Notes under the pieces: generated by a model | What the model was told of the DNA's origin: nothing | What the model saw: only the letters and a program-made list of their open reading frames with translations | Database searches by the model: none | Shown: positions 10,655 to 22,787 of the stretch, piece by piece | How positions within the stretch are numbered: position 1 is the first letter of the stretch | How the letters are laid out: the number at the start of each line of letters is the position of its first letter | Made by a program: the position numbers and the translations under genes | Source of the DNA: Cycas panzhihuaensis | Taxonomy: Eukaryota; Cycadophyta | NCBI GenBank assembly: GCA_023213395.1 | Contig: CM041465.1 | Coordinates: forward strand, 17,670,001 to 17,734,000 | Length of the DNA stretch: 64,000 nt | Direction of reading: 5' to 3'

Positions 10655-13251
10655 TATTTCTCGACTACCGAGAATGGACTTGAGATGGGTCAACTTAGGT
10701 AAGCACAGGTATATACTTCTCACCTTCAACTATCACTTGGTAAGAGTTGTTTAGAGTATTGTTTGATGCACACTTGCTTGCCATTTATGTGATCGCATTG
10801 CTTTCTTGCTTGATCACGTTGCTTGTGCTTCTCGCATATTATTCAGCCTATGACGACCCACCATGGGACACTCCTCAGCGAGTCATGCACCCCATATGGC
10901 ACTCAATTGCCCGCAACACCTCCATAGCTCCTTGAACATCGTCGTTGGCCACAATCCACTCACGTCAACACTCCTGTCACCGCTTTGAGTCCCCTTCTAG
11001 ATGTGATAGGACCCCCCTGAGACTTGTCTCTCTCTGTCAGCCACTTACCAGCCACCTGGGCATGAGCCCCTAGCCTGCCCAGCCTCTGCACACCCTTCTG
11101 TTTAGCTCTAGGCCTCGGGTCTACCTTAATTTTGACTTTAAGTCCCACACCACTGTAAACTTAGTGGTACCGTGAAGTTTGCCATGGTATCGTGAAGTTT
11201 GCTACGGTGTGACTATTTAAACTCATTTTTTAAACTGCATAAGTGATTCTTGCTCTTTCTGCAGAATTACCACATGGCGCCCTTAGGTACTCACCCCCAC
11301 CGTAACCCTAAATGTTTGTTTAGGGTTGGGGTGAGTATAAAACTCAAAAAACAAGCCATTTGCTCTTCTTCTTGGTTTATTTTTTGGTTCTACTCCAGCT
11401 CTCACTCTACAACCTTCACAGGGTCTGCTCCTCTGCTCTAGCCCCTCTTCCAAAGGACACCTACTGCATCTTAGACCCTGCTCCAGCAGCTTCAGGCTCC
11501 ATTTTTTGTAGGTCTATTTCATGGAAGGAGGGTACTCACAGCATCTCAACAAGCAAACTACAAGATCTCAGAGTTGCATCCATGTCTACCTCCCCTTCAA
11601 CCTAGGTCTAAAAAGCCTGTTTGGCACAGGCTTTTCCCTCTGATTTTTGGTAGAATAAAGCTCCTTCCTCCTACTTCAATGTACTTCTTCAAGGTCCTTT
11701 AAGTTTCCTTATGTTTTCCTTTCTTTTGTAAGTAATTTTCAGTCAATCTTTGCTCATATCCTTCCATTTCAGAGGAGCTTGCCTGTTGCTCCTTATTTTG
11801 TAGTACTTCTCCTCTCTTCTCCTGCAAGCTCACTCTAGGGTGGCTGTGTAAGAGGGTTGTGTAAGGATGGGTGAAGGGAGAAAGGTGGGACCAATCCCCT
11901 TGTTGGCCTTCTCCCCAAGGGTTTTACCCTTCCCTTCCTTCCTCTTCCACTCCATGCCTCTCTCTGGAGTTGGGCTAGGGATAGTGAGAGCTTATTTCCA
12001 ATTCTGAATGAGCGTTGGAAGCCCTTGCCACACTAGTTTCAGACCTGCACTCTCAGGTTTTGGGCATCATATAAGTCCCCAAACCTGTCCCAGTTAGTTT
12101 ATGATCCTTGGCTTGCCCTAACTTGATGATTTACTGCTCATAGCACTTTGTCTCTTGGGTTTGTCTGTGCACCATTTTGTTGGTTTATCATCTCTTTTGT
12201 TTATTGTCCAGTATAGCCATTACACCCTGGTTTCCCTCCCATTGAGGCTACATAGAGGTACTTGTGGGTGAGTTGGCCATTCCAAGGCTGACTTCCTCAT
12301 CTTGGTCACTGCTTGGTGTTGCTTTGATTTGAGTCTTGGTTGGAGGTTTTGGAGTAGAGCATAATATTTTCAACTTGATTTATTAACTACTTGTTATATT
12401 CATATATATATTAGGCATATTTGGCAGCCCCCTCTTCCGAGAGGGAGAAACCTTTGTTTTGTGATTAGCAGGTTCACGGTAATGGAAGTACAAAGAAGGC
12501 GGACTTCTTGGCAGGTTAGTCCCTAGCTAGTAGTGCTTTCATTTCCTTCTTTGCTCTTTTTTCTGTTGCTTTGCTTTCACATGTTGGGGAAGGTAAGGTA
12601 GGCCCTCGTCTATCCACAATAACCATCGCTGACTAGCCCCACACCTATGCGGCGAGTTCGAATGGATGAGTGTGTAAAGAGCGGAAGGGTGCAATGTCCC
12701 AACCATGCATCCTTTCTAGGTATTCCTTTCTCCTTTTTTGTCCTTTCTCTGCCGTTTTTCTTTTATGCACATGTCGCATGCCAAAGACACATAGGAAACA
12801 AAAGGGGCAAGAACACATTCTTACATTTACATATTCTTTTTATAGTTGTTTATATCATGTGTAGATAGGTCTTAGGTGTGAGCCACACATTCCTTACATC
12901 CCATCTAGCTGACACATAGGCCATCGCATCTTACATACGTCTGCTCGCATATTGCCTTCTCCTTCTCGTAAGAAGGCATAACTTCCTACAGTCCCTCTTC
13001 CTCTTCTTGGCCATCCAAGGGGTAGGTGGGCCTCCTCTTTTGGGATGACCCAAGGCCTCACCTTGCGTCCTTTTTTGGGGATTGCCCTAAGGCAATTGGG
13101 CACCATTCGTGGGTCTTGAATCCATGCTTTGGTGTACGGATGCCCTGCGTGGTGTTCTTTCTTGCTGTTAAGATCCCATTTATAGCCCGACCACACCTTA
13201 GCTAGTTACACCCTTCTAAGCATAGAAGACTATCCCGTAGATGCGATCCCA
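10655..13251 (+). repeat. Element B 5' LTR
   Basis: 2597 bases, matching 27980-30585. The start is TATTTCTCG where the other copies have TGTTTC, which fits a G-to-A change at the terminal TG. It ends CCCA at 13248-13251. It contains the palindrome pair (11157-11200), TATA box (11336-11342) and an AATAAA (11654-11659) about 320 bases after the TATA box. No coding content is supported. Confidence 0.9.
11157..11342 (+). promoter_or_regulatory. Element B 5' LTR promoter
   Basis: AAACTT-AGT-GGTACC-GTG-AAGTTT, a second diverged copy of the palindrome and GGTGTGACTATTT are followed by an inverted repeat AACCCTAAA/TTTAGGGTT (11304-11327) and GTGAGTATAAAAC. The TATA box is at 11336-11342. This would drive the genomic transcript of B. 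Confidence 0.6.
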
Positions 13252-13252
13252 C

Positions 13253-13270
13253 TGGTGACTATACTAGGGA
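13253..13270 (+). other. Element B primer-binding site
   Basis: TGGTGACTATACTAGGGA begins one base after the LTR end. The C equivalent is TAGCGACCATATTGGGGA (48974-48991, minus). The differences are transitions, so the ancestral site was close to TGGCGACCATACTGGGGA. It is not the initiator-Met site, and I cannot assign the tRNA. Confidence 0.6.
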
Positions 13271-13510
13271 TCTGCTAGTAAGGGAGCTAGTCTCACTTCT
13301 CTTTCTGTTGGTGCTATTGCTTTTCAGTAATCTTCCTTATTTTCCCTTTCTGTTGGGCAGCCCCCAATGCATGCTTCATACTCCTTTTTCTTCTAACAAC
13401 TTTGGCAAAGGTGTTATATGTGACATTTCTCACGTCATTTACGAGGTTTGCCACCTTTGTTAGAAGACTCTTCATATCACCTACTTCTATCGTCAGAATC
13501 TGATTCGACA

Positions 13511-15750
13511 ATGGAGGGCTATCCTTCTGACTAGGCGTATCACACCTTCACCTCAGGAACTCATGAGTTCCCCGTGTCTATTCCGGGATCCACCCAAGAG
13601 GGTGACGATCCTCTCTATTACCCGGGTGACCAACATCACCCGATCGACATCCATCCTTCTACCCATGTGGTAGAAGACCCATCTTCTCTTGAAGTTTACC
13701 CTTCAATTGGTGATTCTTACGAGGAGCACCCTAAGGGGTCCACGTCATTCGAGGTCCCATCCACCTCTTATGGTCACGTGGATACCCCTCCCGTCGACGT
13801 GGTTGAAACTATTAGCAAGTGCTTTTGAGCGGCTCGCCTTCAATCGCGTCCCAGGTGGTTTGAAGGTGTTCTGCATGGTGGAGCATCCTCTTTATCTGCT
13901 CCTTTAGCATCTCCTTCATCCGTGCCTAGCCCTCCTACTACCAGTAACCCTTTCATTCCCATGCATTCATCTCGCTCCTTTCCTACACCAACTGTGGTGG
14001 TGAATGTTGCACCTTCCATCCCTCACCAGGGTCCTAGTTCTTCAGGACCCTCCCATGGTATGTCTTTCCCTCAGCTGGGGGTTAGCATACCCTTTCCTAG
14101 TTAGGCTAATATGCCATCCCCTAATGTGGCGCATGCATTCCCTAGTAGGCCTATGGTTTCTGCTAACTTTTCAGCCACTAGTCACGTGGGACCTGCTCCC
14201 ACATATTCCCAAAACCAACCTATTGGTCCTTCCTTTTACATACCCCCAGGTTACACTTCTCAACCTTGGGGGCAGGGTAAAGGGAACCACCTCCCAGCTT
14301 ATGGGGTGAACCCGCTACACCCATATGGGATTACACCACCTACGGGTGGCCTATATGGGCAAAACTCGGTTCCACACCCTCCTTTTCTGCCATCTAGCGT
14401 GGCTCCTTTCGTTGCACCTTCACAAGGGAACCCAACTCCCTTTCAAGGCACTTATCCTCAAGCCCCCTTCCAGCAAGGGGCATTTCCTCAAGGTGGGATG
14501 GGTTTTCCACCCCCATATGTTCCTTGCTCACTACCTACTATATCATTCGTTGATCCTACAGTCCAGGCAAGGGAACATCCCTTCATGGACTATAGATCAA
14601 CACCTCTATCTATTGAGGCATTAAGAACTAATCTGTCACCTCATCCTCCTAAAGTTCCTAGATTTCATGGAACTTCCTTGCAAGACCCAGTAGAGCACGT
14701 GCGTAATTTTTCTATGGCATGTATAGATTACTGGGCTTACGACCACATATTGATGAAGCTATTTCTATGATCTTTGCAGGGCGATGCCTTTAAGTGGTTT
14801 TATCACCTCCCTGCCCACTCTATCTTTTCATTCTAGTAATTAGTAGATGAATTCATCAACTACTTCGATGTAACTCATCCTTTCGAAAGCAGAATGAAAT
14901 ATCTCCTTTCACTCAAACAAGGTCACGATGAAATGAATCGTGACTTTGTGCGACGATTCCATGACCTTTTTCACTCCACTAAGGCCATGTTGCTTGAGGA
15001 GTTGAAGAGAGACCTTTTCATTAACACACTTCGCCCCGAAGTACATGTGGAAGTCCTTAAAATGGGGGTGACTACATGCGACTTCGCGATTGTAAAGTGC
15101 TTAGCATTAGAGGCTATTGAGATACAAGCTAGACTTAAGAGGCCTCTCAAGCCCTCACAATGTTATGAGGCACCTCCCTCAACCAAGGAAACTAAACCTT
15201 CATAACCCACCAAGTCTACTTCTCACTCGATTAAGAAGACCTTAGACCCCCTTACTTCTGCCATACGTTCATTCGAACGTATGATGAAGGAGTTTAAACT
15301 TCAAGCCCCTTCATATCCAACTTCCAACAAATAAATTCAACAAGCTTCTCAAGCTGGTCCTCCTGCGGGGGGTAATATCCAGCCTTCTTAAGCAAGGAAA
15401 GTAGATCCTTCACTCGAAAAGAAGTGGTATTCCATCCACGGGGAGTGCTTCCATGATGACTCACATTATCAGGTGCAACACCCTCATGATGCCCTACAAC
15501 ATGATTCATCTCCCAGGCATGCCTCGAGGCCTAATCTCGATCAAACCATTCATAAGGATCTATTTCCTAAACATGAGGAGTGTGATCACAACACTCAATA
15601 AAGAAAGAACCAAAACTAGGGTGGATCCCCTAATTATCGCCCTTCACACGGTAGAGGGAAGGGTGCGTGAGATTCAACATCCTCCTTGCGTTCTCCTGAC
15701 CGTTGTGCTCCCTCACCTTCACGATCCCACAACAAGGGAAAGAAGGTAAT
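13511..15750 (+). pseudogene. Element B gag
   Basis: I chose ATG at 13511 because C has the same start context (its ATG is at 48732, minus) and the frame runs through to protease. The N-terminal 370 or so residues are rich in Pro, Ser, Gly and Gln (14000-14560), a disordered region. The retrotransposon gag core follows: TPLSIEALRTNL, VPRFHGTSLQDPVEHVRNF (about 14660-14720), GDAFKWFYHLP, and MKYLLSLKQGHDEMNRDFVRRF (about 14894-14960). A zinc-knuckle-like stretch WYSIHGECFHDDSHY (about 15425) has two Cys changed to Tyr; C keeps one of them. Gag would form the particle that packages the RNA. At least eight in-frame stops are present. Confidence 0.85.
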
Positions 15751-17302
15751 TTAGATACTTGAGGCCACTCCCTTATATACTCTAACTCGGTCTCAAGCCG
15801 CAAAAGAGGCAACTGGTGCCTCTACATCTACGTCACACCTTAATCCTCCTCTGAAAGCTGTTCCTCCAGAGATACCTTCACTTCGTAAGAACATTTTTGT
15901 CTGCCCTGGTCACTTCGACTTTAAGAGAGTCCTTACCCAACCCACAGGGAAGGGTAAGCCACTCTCTGTAGTCAAAGAGCTTTATACCGTGGCTATCAGG
16001 ATGTACATCATGGATGTTTTGAAGAGATGTCCAGAGTAATGAATGCTCCTCCTGGAAGCTTTAGGACTAAATGACATGCTTGTTCATGCTTTATACATCA
16101 CCGAGAGTCGTGAACCCATCATCTCTTTTGATCCTAAAGATCTTCCCCAAACTGGTAAAAGGGAGCATCAATGGAACTTCCCTTTCACCATCATCATAGA
16201 CACACCTGATTGCACCTTGCGAAGGACCTTCATTGATAATGGTTCTTCCGTTAATGCTATTCCCTTTCGTGTCATGCAAGAGCTCAACATTTCTGCCTTG
16301 GAACCCATTCCATGGTGATGTCAAGGCTACGATGGTAGTAAGAAGACTCCTTTGGGGTCCGTCTCTATCCCTCTCACACTCGAGGATAAGACCATCCTCA
16401 CTGACATTGTTGTCCTTGATGTGGACATTGATTACAACCTCCTCTTGGGTCGACCATGGCTTGACCAAATGGGAGCCATGTATTCCACCCATTGGGGGCA
16501 ACTCAAGTTTGTCTATAATGGGCAAATGAAAGTTGTCTCCTGCGAGCGACCACCTATGAAACTAATCAAACCATCTACTTAGGCAAGTCATGGCCAGTCA
16601 AAGGGAAGTAAAGGCCCTTCTACTCATGCCTCAGCTTGCTCCATTAGCATACCTAATCCATCTCACATCGAAGAAGACCCTGCATCTTCTTCTCCTAGTC
16701 TCACGCGCTTCACTCCTATTTTTGTTGGGAGCTACGGGTACCTCACCTCGTTTAGTGATGATGAGTTTCACAACGAAGATGAGGATTGTCTTCATCCCAT
16801 TTCATTCCTCCACACTAGTAGGTTACGCCCATTCCATTCTAGATCCCTATCTAAGACCTCTCTTATTAGTGAGACTAGTCACTCCTCTCTATCATAGGTC
16901 ATCGATCACATTGACTCATCCATAGTTGGTTCCTCCTCTTCATCACCCTCCATAGGTGATGACTTCGAGGAACTCCCTTTTGCTCCTTCCGAGGAGCCCC
17001 TTCGAGACTCTCTTCTAGAGTCTCATGAGGAAGACGGGCAACCAGACGACCATCACGATCCCATTGTCCCCACTTCTTCTAGTACTTCATCTATTCAGAG
17101 TAAGGTCATCCATGGGGTGGATTACTTTGAAGACGATGAAGCCCTGCTTGAGCATTTGGCAGGCTTTGCACCTAACTTGCCTTCTAGTTACCATAGGCTT
17201 ATCCACTAGAAGATTCTCACAATTGGTTCCACACTTGTTAACCTAATCCCGTCCCCTATTCCATCGCTTCTCGTTGACCTTGCCCCCCTCCATTTTGAGG
17301 AG
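15751..17302 (+). pseudogene. Element B protease and linker
   Basis: The frame is the same as gag. The aspartic protease spans about 16130-16560: FIDNGSSVNAIP (about 16228) is the active-site block, with Asn where retropepsins usually have Ser or Thr, and YNLLLGRPWL (about 16432) is the flap-end/ILG-type block. It would cleave Gag-Pol. A stop and a poorly conserved acidic, Ser-rich linker (16600-17290) follow, leading into RT. The linker corresponds to a divergent stretch in C. Confidence 0.82.
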
Positions 17303-18240
17303 GTGAATGCCATGTGCATGGGGGCAACCCAAGACATTGTCTTGGCCCCTGGCAAGATCATTAAGGTTGGGATGGAATGCTCTCCTAATGAGGTAAGGGA
17401 GTACTCCCTTTTGTTCCAGGAGTTTTGGGGTATTTTTGCATGGGATTATTCTGACATGAAGGGAATTGACCCCTCTATTGTCACTCATAATCTCACCACC
17501 ATTCACCTTTGCCCGTGTGCGAGCGGCGTCCTCTCTACCCTAAGCTCTCAGCCATCGTTAAGATGAAGGTAGAGAAGCTATTAGATGCTGGACTTATTAC
17601 CTCCATCGATTACCCTAAATGGGTATCCAACATTGTCCCCATTGCTAAGAAGAACGGGTCTATCTGGATATGCATTGATTTCCATGACATTAACAATGCA
17701 TGTCCCAAAGATAACTTCCCACTCCCCTTTATTGATCAAATCATTGATCGAACCGCTGGATTCGAAGTTATGTCCTTGATGGACAGCTTCTCTGGCTACA
17801 ACCAGATCTAGATATCTCTCGAAGACTGCCACAAGATGACCTTCACCACCCCGTGGGGTACCTTTGCCTATAAGGCAATGCCCTTTAGTCTTAAAAATGC
17901 AGGAGCCATATACCAGAGGGCTATGTATTTTATTTTCCATGACCTCATCAACAACACGTTGGAGGTCTTCATGGATGACATAATGGGTCTCTCACGTACT
18001 AGAGCCCATCATCCCTCCAACTTGCCAGCCATCTTCACGTGATGCTGTAAGTATCATGTTAGTCTCAACCCACTTAAATACATGTTTATCATAACCTCTG
18101 GCAAACTCCTGGGTTTCCTTATGTCAAAGCAAGGGATCCAGATAGATCCAGACAAAGTCAAGGTAATCCTTGACATGCCGCCTCCTAGAACCCAATGATA
18201 GATCAAGTCGTTTCTAAGTAGGCTCAGTTTCCTTAGGCAT
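17303..18240 (+). pseudogene. Element B reverse transcriptase
   Basis: An N-terminal connection stretch (FAWDYSDMKGIDPSIVTHNL, about 17445-17500) is followed by a one-base frameshift near 17500-17515. RT blocks then appear in the +2 relative frame: SIWICIDFHDINNACPKDNFPLP, FSGYNQI, TPWGTFAYKAMPFSLKNA, and the active site FMDD (17968-17979). The total gag-pol span, 13511-20106, is 6596 bases, one short of a multiple of three, which fits a single one-base deletion in an ancestral single ORF. Stops are scattered through it. Confidence 0.88.
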
Positions 18241-18840
18241 TTTTTGGCAGACTTTTCCATAAACACCAAACCTCTCACGAACCTATTGAAGAAGAGAGCT
18301 CCCTTTGTTTGGTCTGATAAGACCCAACAAGCCTTTACAGGACTCAAGGAACCTCTCGCTTCCACTCCTACATTGGTGCCCCCTAGCTTTGATAGGTGTT
18401 TCATCCTTTATACCTTAGCCACTGACGAATCCCTAGGTGCTATGATGGCTCAAGAGGATGACTCAGGGGTCGAGAGAGCGATCTATTTCATCAGTCGCAC
18501 TCTCGTGGCTGCTAAACTTAACTACTCTCTAGCCAAGAAGGAATGTCTCTCCTTGGTCTACGTGACTAACAAGTTCAGGCATTACTTGCTTAGTAATACC
18601 ACCAAGGTGATCATCCAATTTGATCCCTTGCATTATTTGCTTACTCATTCAGACTTGATAGGTAGGGTAGGTCATTGGACTATCCTACTTCAAGAGTTTA
18701 ACCTTCAAATCATTAACAAGAAGTCGAAGAAGGGAATGATATTGGTAGAGCAACTAACTGATGCCCCCATTCCCAACGCGTATGACATTCTTATTGATGA
18801 CTCTCTCCCTGATAAGTCTATCCTAACTATCTAGGGAATC
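18241..18840 (+). pseudogene. Element B pol RNase H
   Basis: This is a gypsy-type RNase H directly after RT: YTLATDESLGAMMAQ, AIYFISRTL, NYSLAKKECLSLVYVTNKFRHYL, then HYLLTHSDLIGRVGHWTILL. The catalytic Asp (TDES) and Glu (KKEC) are present; the usual TD of the third block reads FD. It runs open for 196 codons (18244-18834). It leads straight to the integrase, without the second, archaeal-type RNase H that Tat-lineage Pol commonly carries at this point. Confidence 0.88.
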
Positions 18841-20106
18841 TCTTCTCATCCGCTCGCCAATAGAGAGTGGTATGGTGACATTGTGCGGTATCTCACTTAG
18901 TAGGAATACCGCCCTGAAGCTAGCAACAAAGTCAGGTCATGCATCCACACTACTGCCAGATAATACTTCCTCGTAGATGAAGTGTTATACAAAAGATCCT
19001 TCGATGGGATCCTTCTTCACTACATCACTTCAGATGAAGCAGACCAGATACTCCGCAAATGCCATCATGGCATTTATGGGGGCCACTTTAGGGGCCAATC
19101 CATGGCCCAAAGAATCCTCCACATGGGCTATTATTGGTCATCCCTTTTCAAGGACACCCATGCTTATGCCTTGAGATGTCGACGATGCTAAGAGAATGCC
19201 AACATCTCTCATGTGCCTTCTGAGGCCCTCCATCTTATCATATCTCCATGGCCCTTTTCTCAATGGGGTTTAGACCTCATTGGTGCCATATCACCACCTT
19301 CTTCATCCCAACATAAGTACATATTGACTTCCACGGAGTATTTTACAAAATGGGTAGAGACAATCCCTCTGTCCATTATGCCTGGCAAGATGATAACCAC
19401 CTTTGTCTACCAACATATCATTTTCCGTTTCGGGATTCTAGACGTCTTGATCATAGACAATGGAACCCCCTTTTGTAACAAGGAGATGGATGAGCTCTAC
19501 GAGAAATTTAAGATTTCTCATAAGACCTCGTCTCCTTATTACCCCCAAGCAAATGAACAAGTTGAATCATTAAAAAAAACCCTTATTAACATTCTAAAGA
19601 AAACCATTGTGCAATCTCAAAGAGATTGGCATCTTCAGCTTCCTTCCACCCTGTGGACGTATCATACTTCTATCAGTACGGCTACTAGGATGATACCATT
19701 CTCCTTAGTCTATAGAATTGAGGCAGTACTCCCACTAGAAGTGGAGATTCCCTCTCTACGAGTCTCCCTTAGAGGTCTTATTGATGAAGAGTCTGTCCGT
19801 CAGGCTCACCTTTTAGATCTTGAGGCTCTGGATGAGAGACGCTTAGTGGCTTACTAAGCAAACCTTACTTCGAAAGCCTGCTCACAAAGGACTTACGACA
19901 AACATACCCATCCTTTATACCCTGGGGACTACGTCCTTAAGCTGGAATATCTCCATGATCGCCTGACCAAATTTAGGCCCAAATGGATCAGTCCTTTTAT
20001 CGTTCTCGAGAGCCTCGATAACAATGGCTATAGGATCGCCACTTTAGAAGGCCTGGAATTTGAGAAGACTGTCAACAGAAAATTCCTTAAGAAATTTTAT
20101 ACATGA
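18841..20106 (+). pseudogene. Element B integrase
   Basis: Zinc-binding region: CHHGIYGGH and CRRC (about 19060-19190). Catalytic core: Asp in GLDLIGA (19272), Asp in DNGTPF (19456) and Glu in QVES (19564), which gives 35 residues between the last two, the canonical D,D-35-E. The C-terminal part has the HPLYPGDYVLKLEY-type GPY/F-like region. The frame ends at TGA 20104-20106. No chromodomain is recognisable, consistent with Tat rather than chromovirus. Three stops lie near the start and one near 19855. It would insert the cDNA into the genome. Confidence 0.9.
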
Positions 20107-20724
20107 CCCTCTTGATGATCCCTTCACCTCGCTTCGAAATGAGCCTAAACTACCATCTTAAGTTTGTTCCCATTTCTCCCAACCACAGCTGGAATTACAA
20201 CTTAGGATGGCATGTTTTGTCTCTTTCTGGTTCCTCCCATGGAACCTATGTTCCCATGTTCTTTTGGGACTTTTGTCTTCCTATTTGGGCATCCCCTTGT
20301 TAGGACGATGCTTTGGAGTATCGTTACTCCCCTTCTCGCTTAGTATTCCCTTTGCATATCCAGCTATGCTCCTCCATGGACATGCGTGCTGCCCTATTTC
20401 CTAACCCCACATGTGTTTATCACCTTTGCTCATGGTGGTCGTGTGTGCTCTTGTTAGGTATATGGCCATGCATGGAAGGAAATATGTGCATCTCAAACAA
20501 ATAACATAACAAACATCTATGTCATACATAACAAAACATACATATCAAATTGGGGTGCCAATTACCTCGTCTATATATATACATCAAAATCATATGTCAT
20601 ATCATACATATGGGAAGTCGGTGTCCTTACAAGGGGGTACAATCATATGACTCTATATATATGACCTCTTAGAGGCCCGTGCTTTCCCCTGTCAAAAATT
20701 AGATGCATGAGTACTATCCTACTG
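20107..20724 (+). other. Element B post-pol untranslated region
   Basis: Noncoding sequence collinear with A 2167-2859. It lies between the pol stop and the 3' end of the convergent antisense gene, where both transcripts would terminate. No gene is seen. Confidence 0.55.
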
Positions 20725-21317
20725 CTATCCTGCTCCTGGGGTATCATTTCCTGGTTTGTGTGATCCCTCTCCTGGGGACCACATCCCTCTAAGACTCCTC
20801 TTGAGTCTTTGTGAGCTCCCTGCCTCGCTCCCCTTGTCTCGTGGCCTCCTCGGGGTCGTTACTGCCATATGGGCCTGTGTCCTACTCCGTGCCAACCTTG
20901 ATGCTGCCATGTCCCCGACCAGTCAATCGTATCACACCTAGATACAATCCCACACCATCTCTATGAGGCAAAGCCTCTCCTCCATCCCCTGGAGTCTCTC
21001 CTCTAGCACTACCACCTAGATATGGCTCTCCATATCCCCTTCAGCTCCTCCATGAGCCTCTAGTGCCTGTACGCAACTTCGTAGTATGTCTAGATCACCC
21101 TGAGCCTCGTCTAGCTCTCGTTGCATCTGTCCCCTAAATGCTACATGCTCTTGGGACTTTGCAACCTATATATCTCTTACCCTTGCTAATGGGATGAATG
21201 TTGCCACATGGGCACCTGCCGATCTGGGTGCATCCTCAACCTGGATAGGTGGATGCCCCTTTACATATACCTGAGGGAGCATCTCCCTCACCATGGCCTC
21301 CACCAACCGCCGGATCT
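20725..21317 (-). pseudogene. Element B antisense gene, second exon
   Basis: One minus-strand frame runs from about 21317 to a stop at 20725. It reads IRRLVEAMVREMLPQVYVKG, then a heptad-rich segment (FRGQMQRELDEAQGDLDIL, EERLQGMEERL) that looks like a coiled coil, then a basic, Arg/Ser-rich tail. C has the same frame at 43696-44294. Both copies are interrupted by TAG stops where Gln or Trp codons are likely ancestral. A candidate intron of about 80 bases separates it from the first exon; an acceptor-like gtag|AGATC is shared by all three elements. Confidence 0.6.
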
Positions 21318-21400
21318 CTACGATACCTACAAACCCAACGTGTCATATATCAGTATGTATCCAACTGCATACTAAAATAAAACCAAATCAAACTATCTAT

Positions 21401-22588
21401 CTAGCTATCAAACAACAAGGAGAGTAAGGCCTCACTTGCTGCGGCTGCTGGCTCCTCTGCCCGTGTGATGGCCTCTGCCCCTAGCTCTCCACCAGCTGCT
21501 GGTGCCTCCTCCTGTGGCACCTCCTCTACCACTGCCTTCACTGCCAGAGCCTGCATCACTCTCTTTGCTGGTGGAGCTATCCCCCTGGGTCTCTCCACGA
21601 TCCTCAATCTCCGGGCTCGTGTCACATGCCCCCTCGTCTCCTCGGTAGTCCTTGATGAACCTGCCTCCTCTATAGCTCGTGATGGGTCAACCCTATCTCC
21701 TCTATCTCTCCCATTGCCACCATCATCATCTCTGAGGGCAGCCCCTATCACTCCTGCCTCCTCGTCACTGTCCCATCTCATTGATCTGTAGGGATTTAAG
21801 GTGTAGTCAGTCATGGTAAGGAGATCTAGTGATGTGGCATCCACGGATCTCCTGATGTGTGCCTGGTCCTCTACTCCCCTAAATTGGGTCTGCCATATGT
21901 GCACCATGGGTGCCCACTCTGATATGGGGTGTGGTCCCTCTGATGGTGCCACCGCTGCAAAATGATCAAAGAACCAGCACTGTAATAGCGTGCTATATGA
22001 CAATCCACCTCTGCCTGCTGCCCTGATAGCGTCCAGCTGAGCGACGAGGTTCACCACTATGAGGGTGGCCTGATCCAAGCACTCCTTAGCCTCAAATCTC
22101 TGTATGGCATCCATCCAGCCTCCCGGGATATCCCTATAGTTTTGTTTCTGGGAAATCCTGAACAAAATGCATAATGTAATCGGTTTCCTCACACGAGGAA
22201 CTCTAGATAGTACCATGATCTGTAGGGGCACTCCTCGCCTCTCCCACCTATCCTGGCCTATGAAAAATATGGCCGCCTCTAGATGGGCCACCTTGTTGCT
22301 AGGCAATGCTCCTAGCGAGGCTAGTCTCCCCATCGCTGGCATCCCAAGGATCTGCCGGATGTCCCTGAGTATCACCATAACATCCCCTACTTAGGGTAGA
22401 TGGAACACAAGCCTCCGCCTGTCCCAATACGAGACGATATCCACCAGTAGTCTCTAATCTGATATATACTGAGGTGTCCTCACCACCTTCAACAACCCGC
22501 ATCTCCGTAGGACTCCTCTGTCCTCCCTACTCATTATCTCCAGAAAACTCAACATGGCCATACCAACGTTTTCACGGTTCTCCACCAT
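21401..22588 (-). pseudogene. Element B antisense ORF, plant-mobile-domain-like (396 codons)
   Basis: It starts at ATG 22588 (MVENRENVG), a start shared with C. Two in-frame stops (in SD*RLLVD and HLP*VGD) are single C-to-T changes of Gln codons; C has Gln (CAG and CAA) at both. From 22378 it is open for 325 codons. Blocks: RTPQYISD, LLVDIVSYWDRRR, VFHLP, ILRDIRQILGMP, GRGGLSYSTLLQCWFFDHF, WAPMVHIWQTQF, SLDLLTMTDYTLNPYRS, then an acidic, Ala/Glu-rich tail. The FHLP and LxDIxxLLG-like blocks and LLQCW resemble plant mobile domain proteins. It is transcribed toward pol. Long antisense ORFs are a known trait of Tat/Ogre-type elements; the role is unknown. Confidence 0.75.
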
Positions 22589-22740
22589 TGTCACTACCTA
22601 CAAGATGCCATCAAATACGTCAGTCCATAGCTGGCCTTGCCCTCGGCCTCTCAGGGCTTTCCCTCAGCCTCATATGGTTGAGATTTGGAGGCTCTTGGAG
22701 CCTCCTTTTCATTTTTTCCTACAATCTACTTTCACACCAT

Positions 22741-22770
22741 GCTAAACTTCATGGTACCGCAGAGTTTAGC
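22741..22770 (-). promoter_or_regulatory. Element B antisense-facing palindrome
   Basis: A 30-base near-perfect palindrome centred on GGTACC with GCTAAACT arms. On the minus strand it is followed by ATGGTGTGA and lies about 150 bases before the ATG of the antisense ORF. It is equivalent to the LTR motif at 11157-11180. Element F is inserted 18 bases beyond it. Confidence 0.5.
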
Positions 22771-22782
22771 TGGGTCCCATCG

Positions 22783-22787
22783 GGGCC
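22783..22787. repeat. Target-site duplication of element F, left copy
   Basis: GGGCC, repeated at 26477-26481 after the 3' LTR of F. Confidence 0.9.

Noticed and set aside
11304-11327. Telomere-like CCCTAAA repeat
   Set aside because: It is a single inverted pair in the LTR promoter, not an array.
21465-21791. Plus-strand Ser/Pro-rich ORF in B
   Set aside because: Shadow of the antisense ORF on the other strand.
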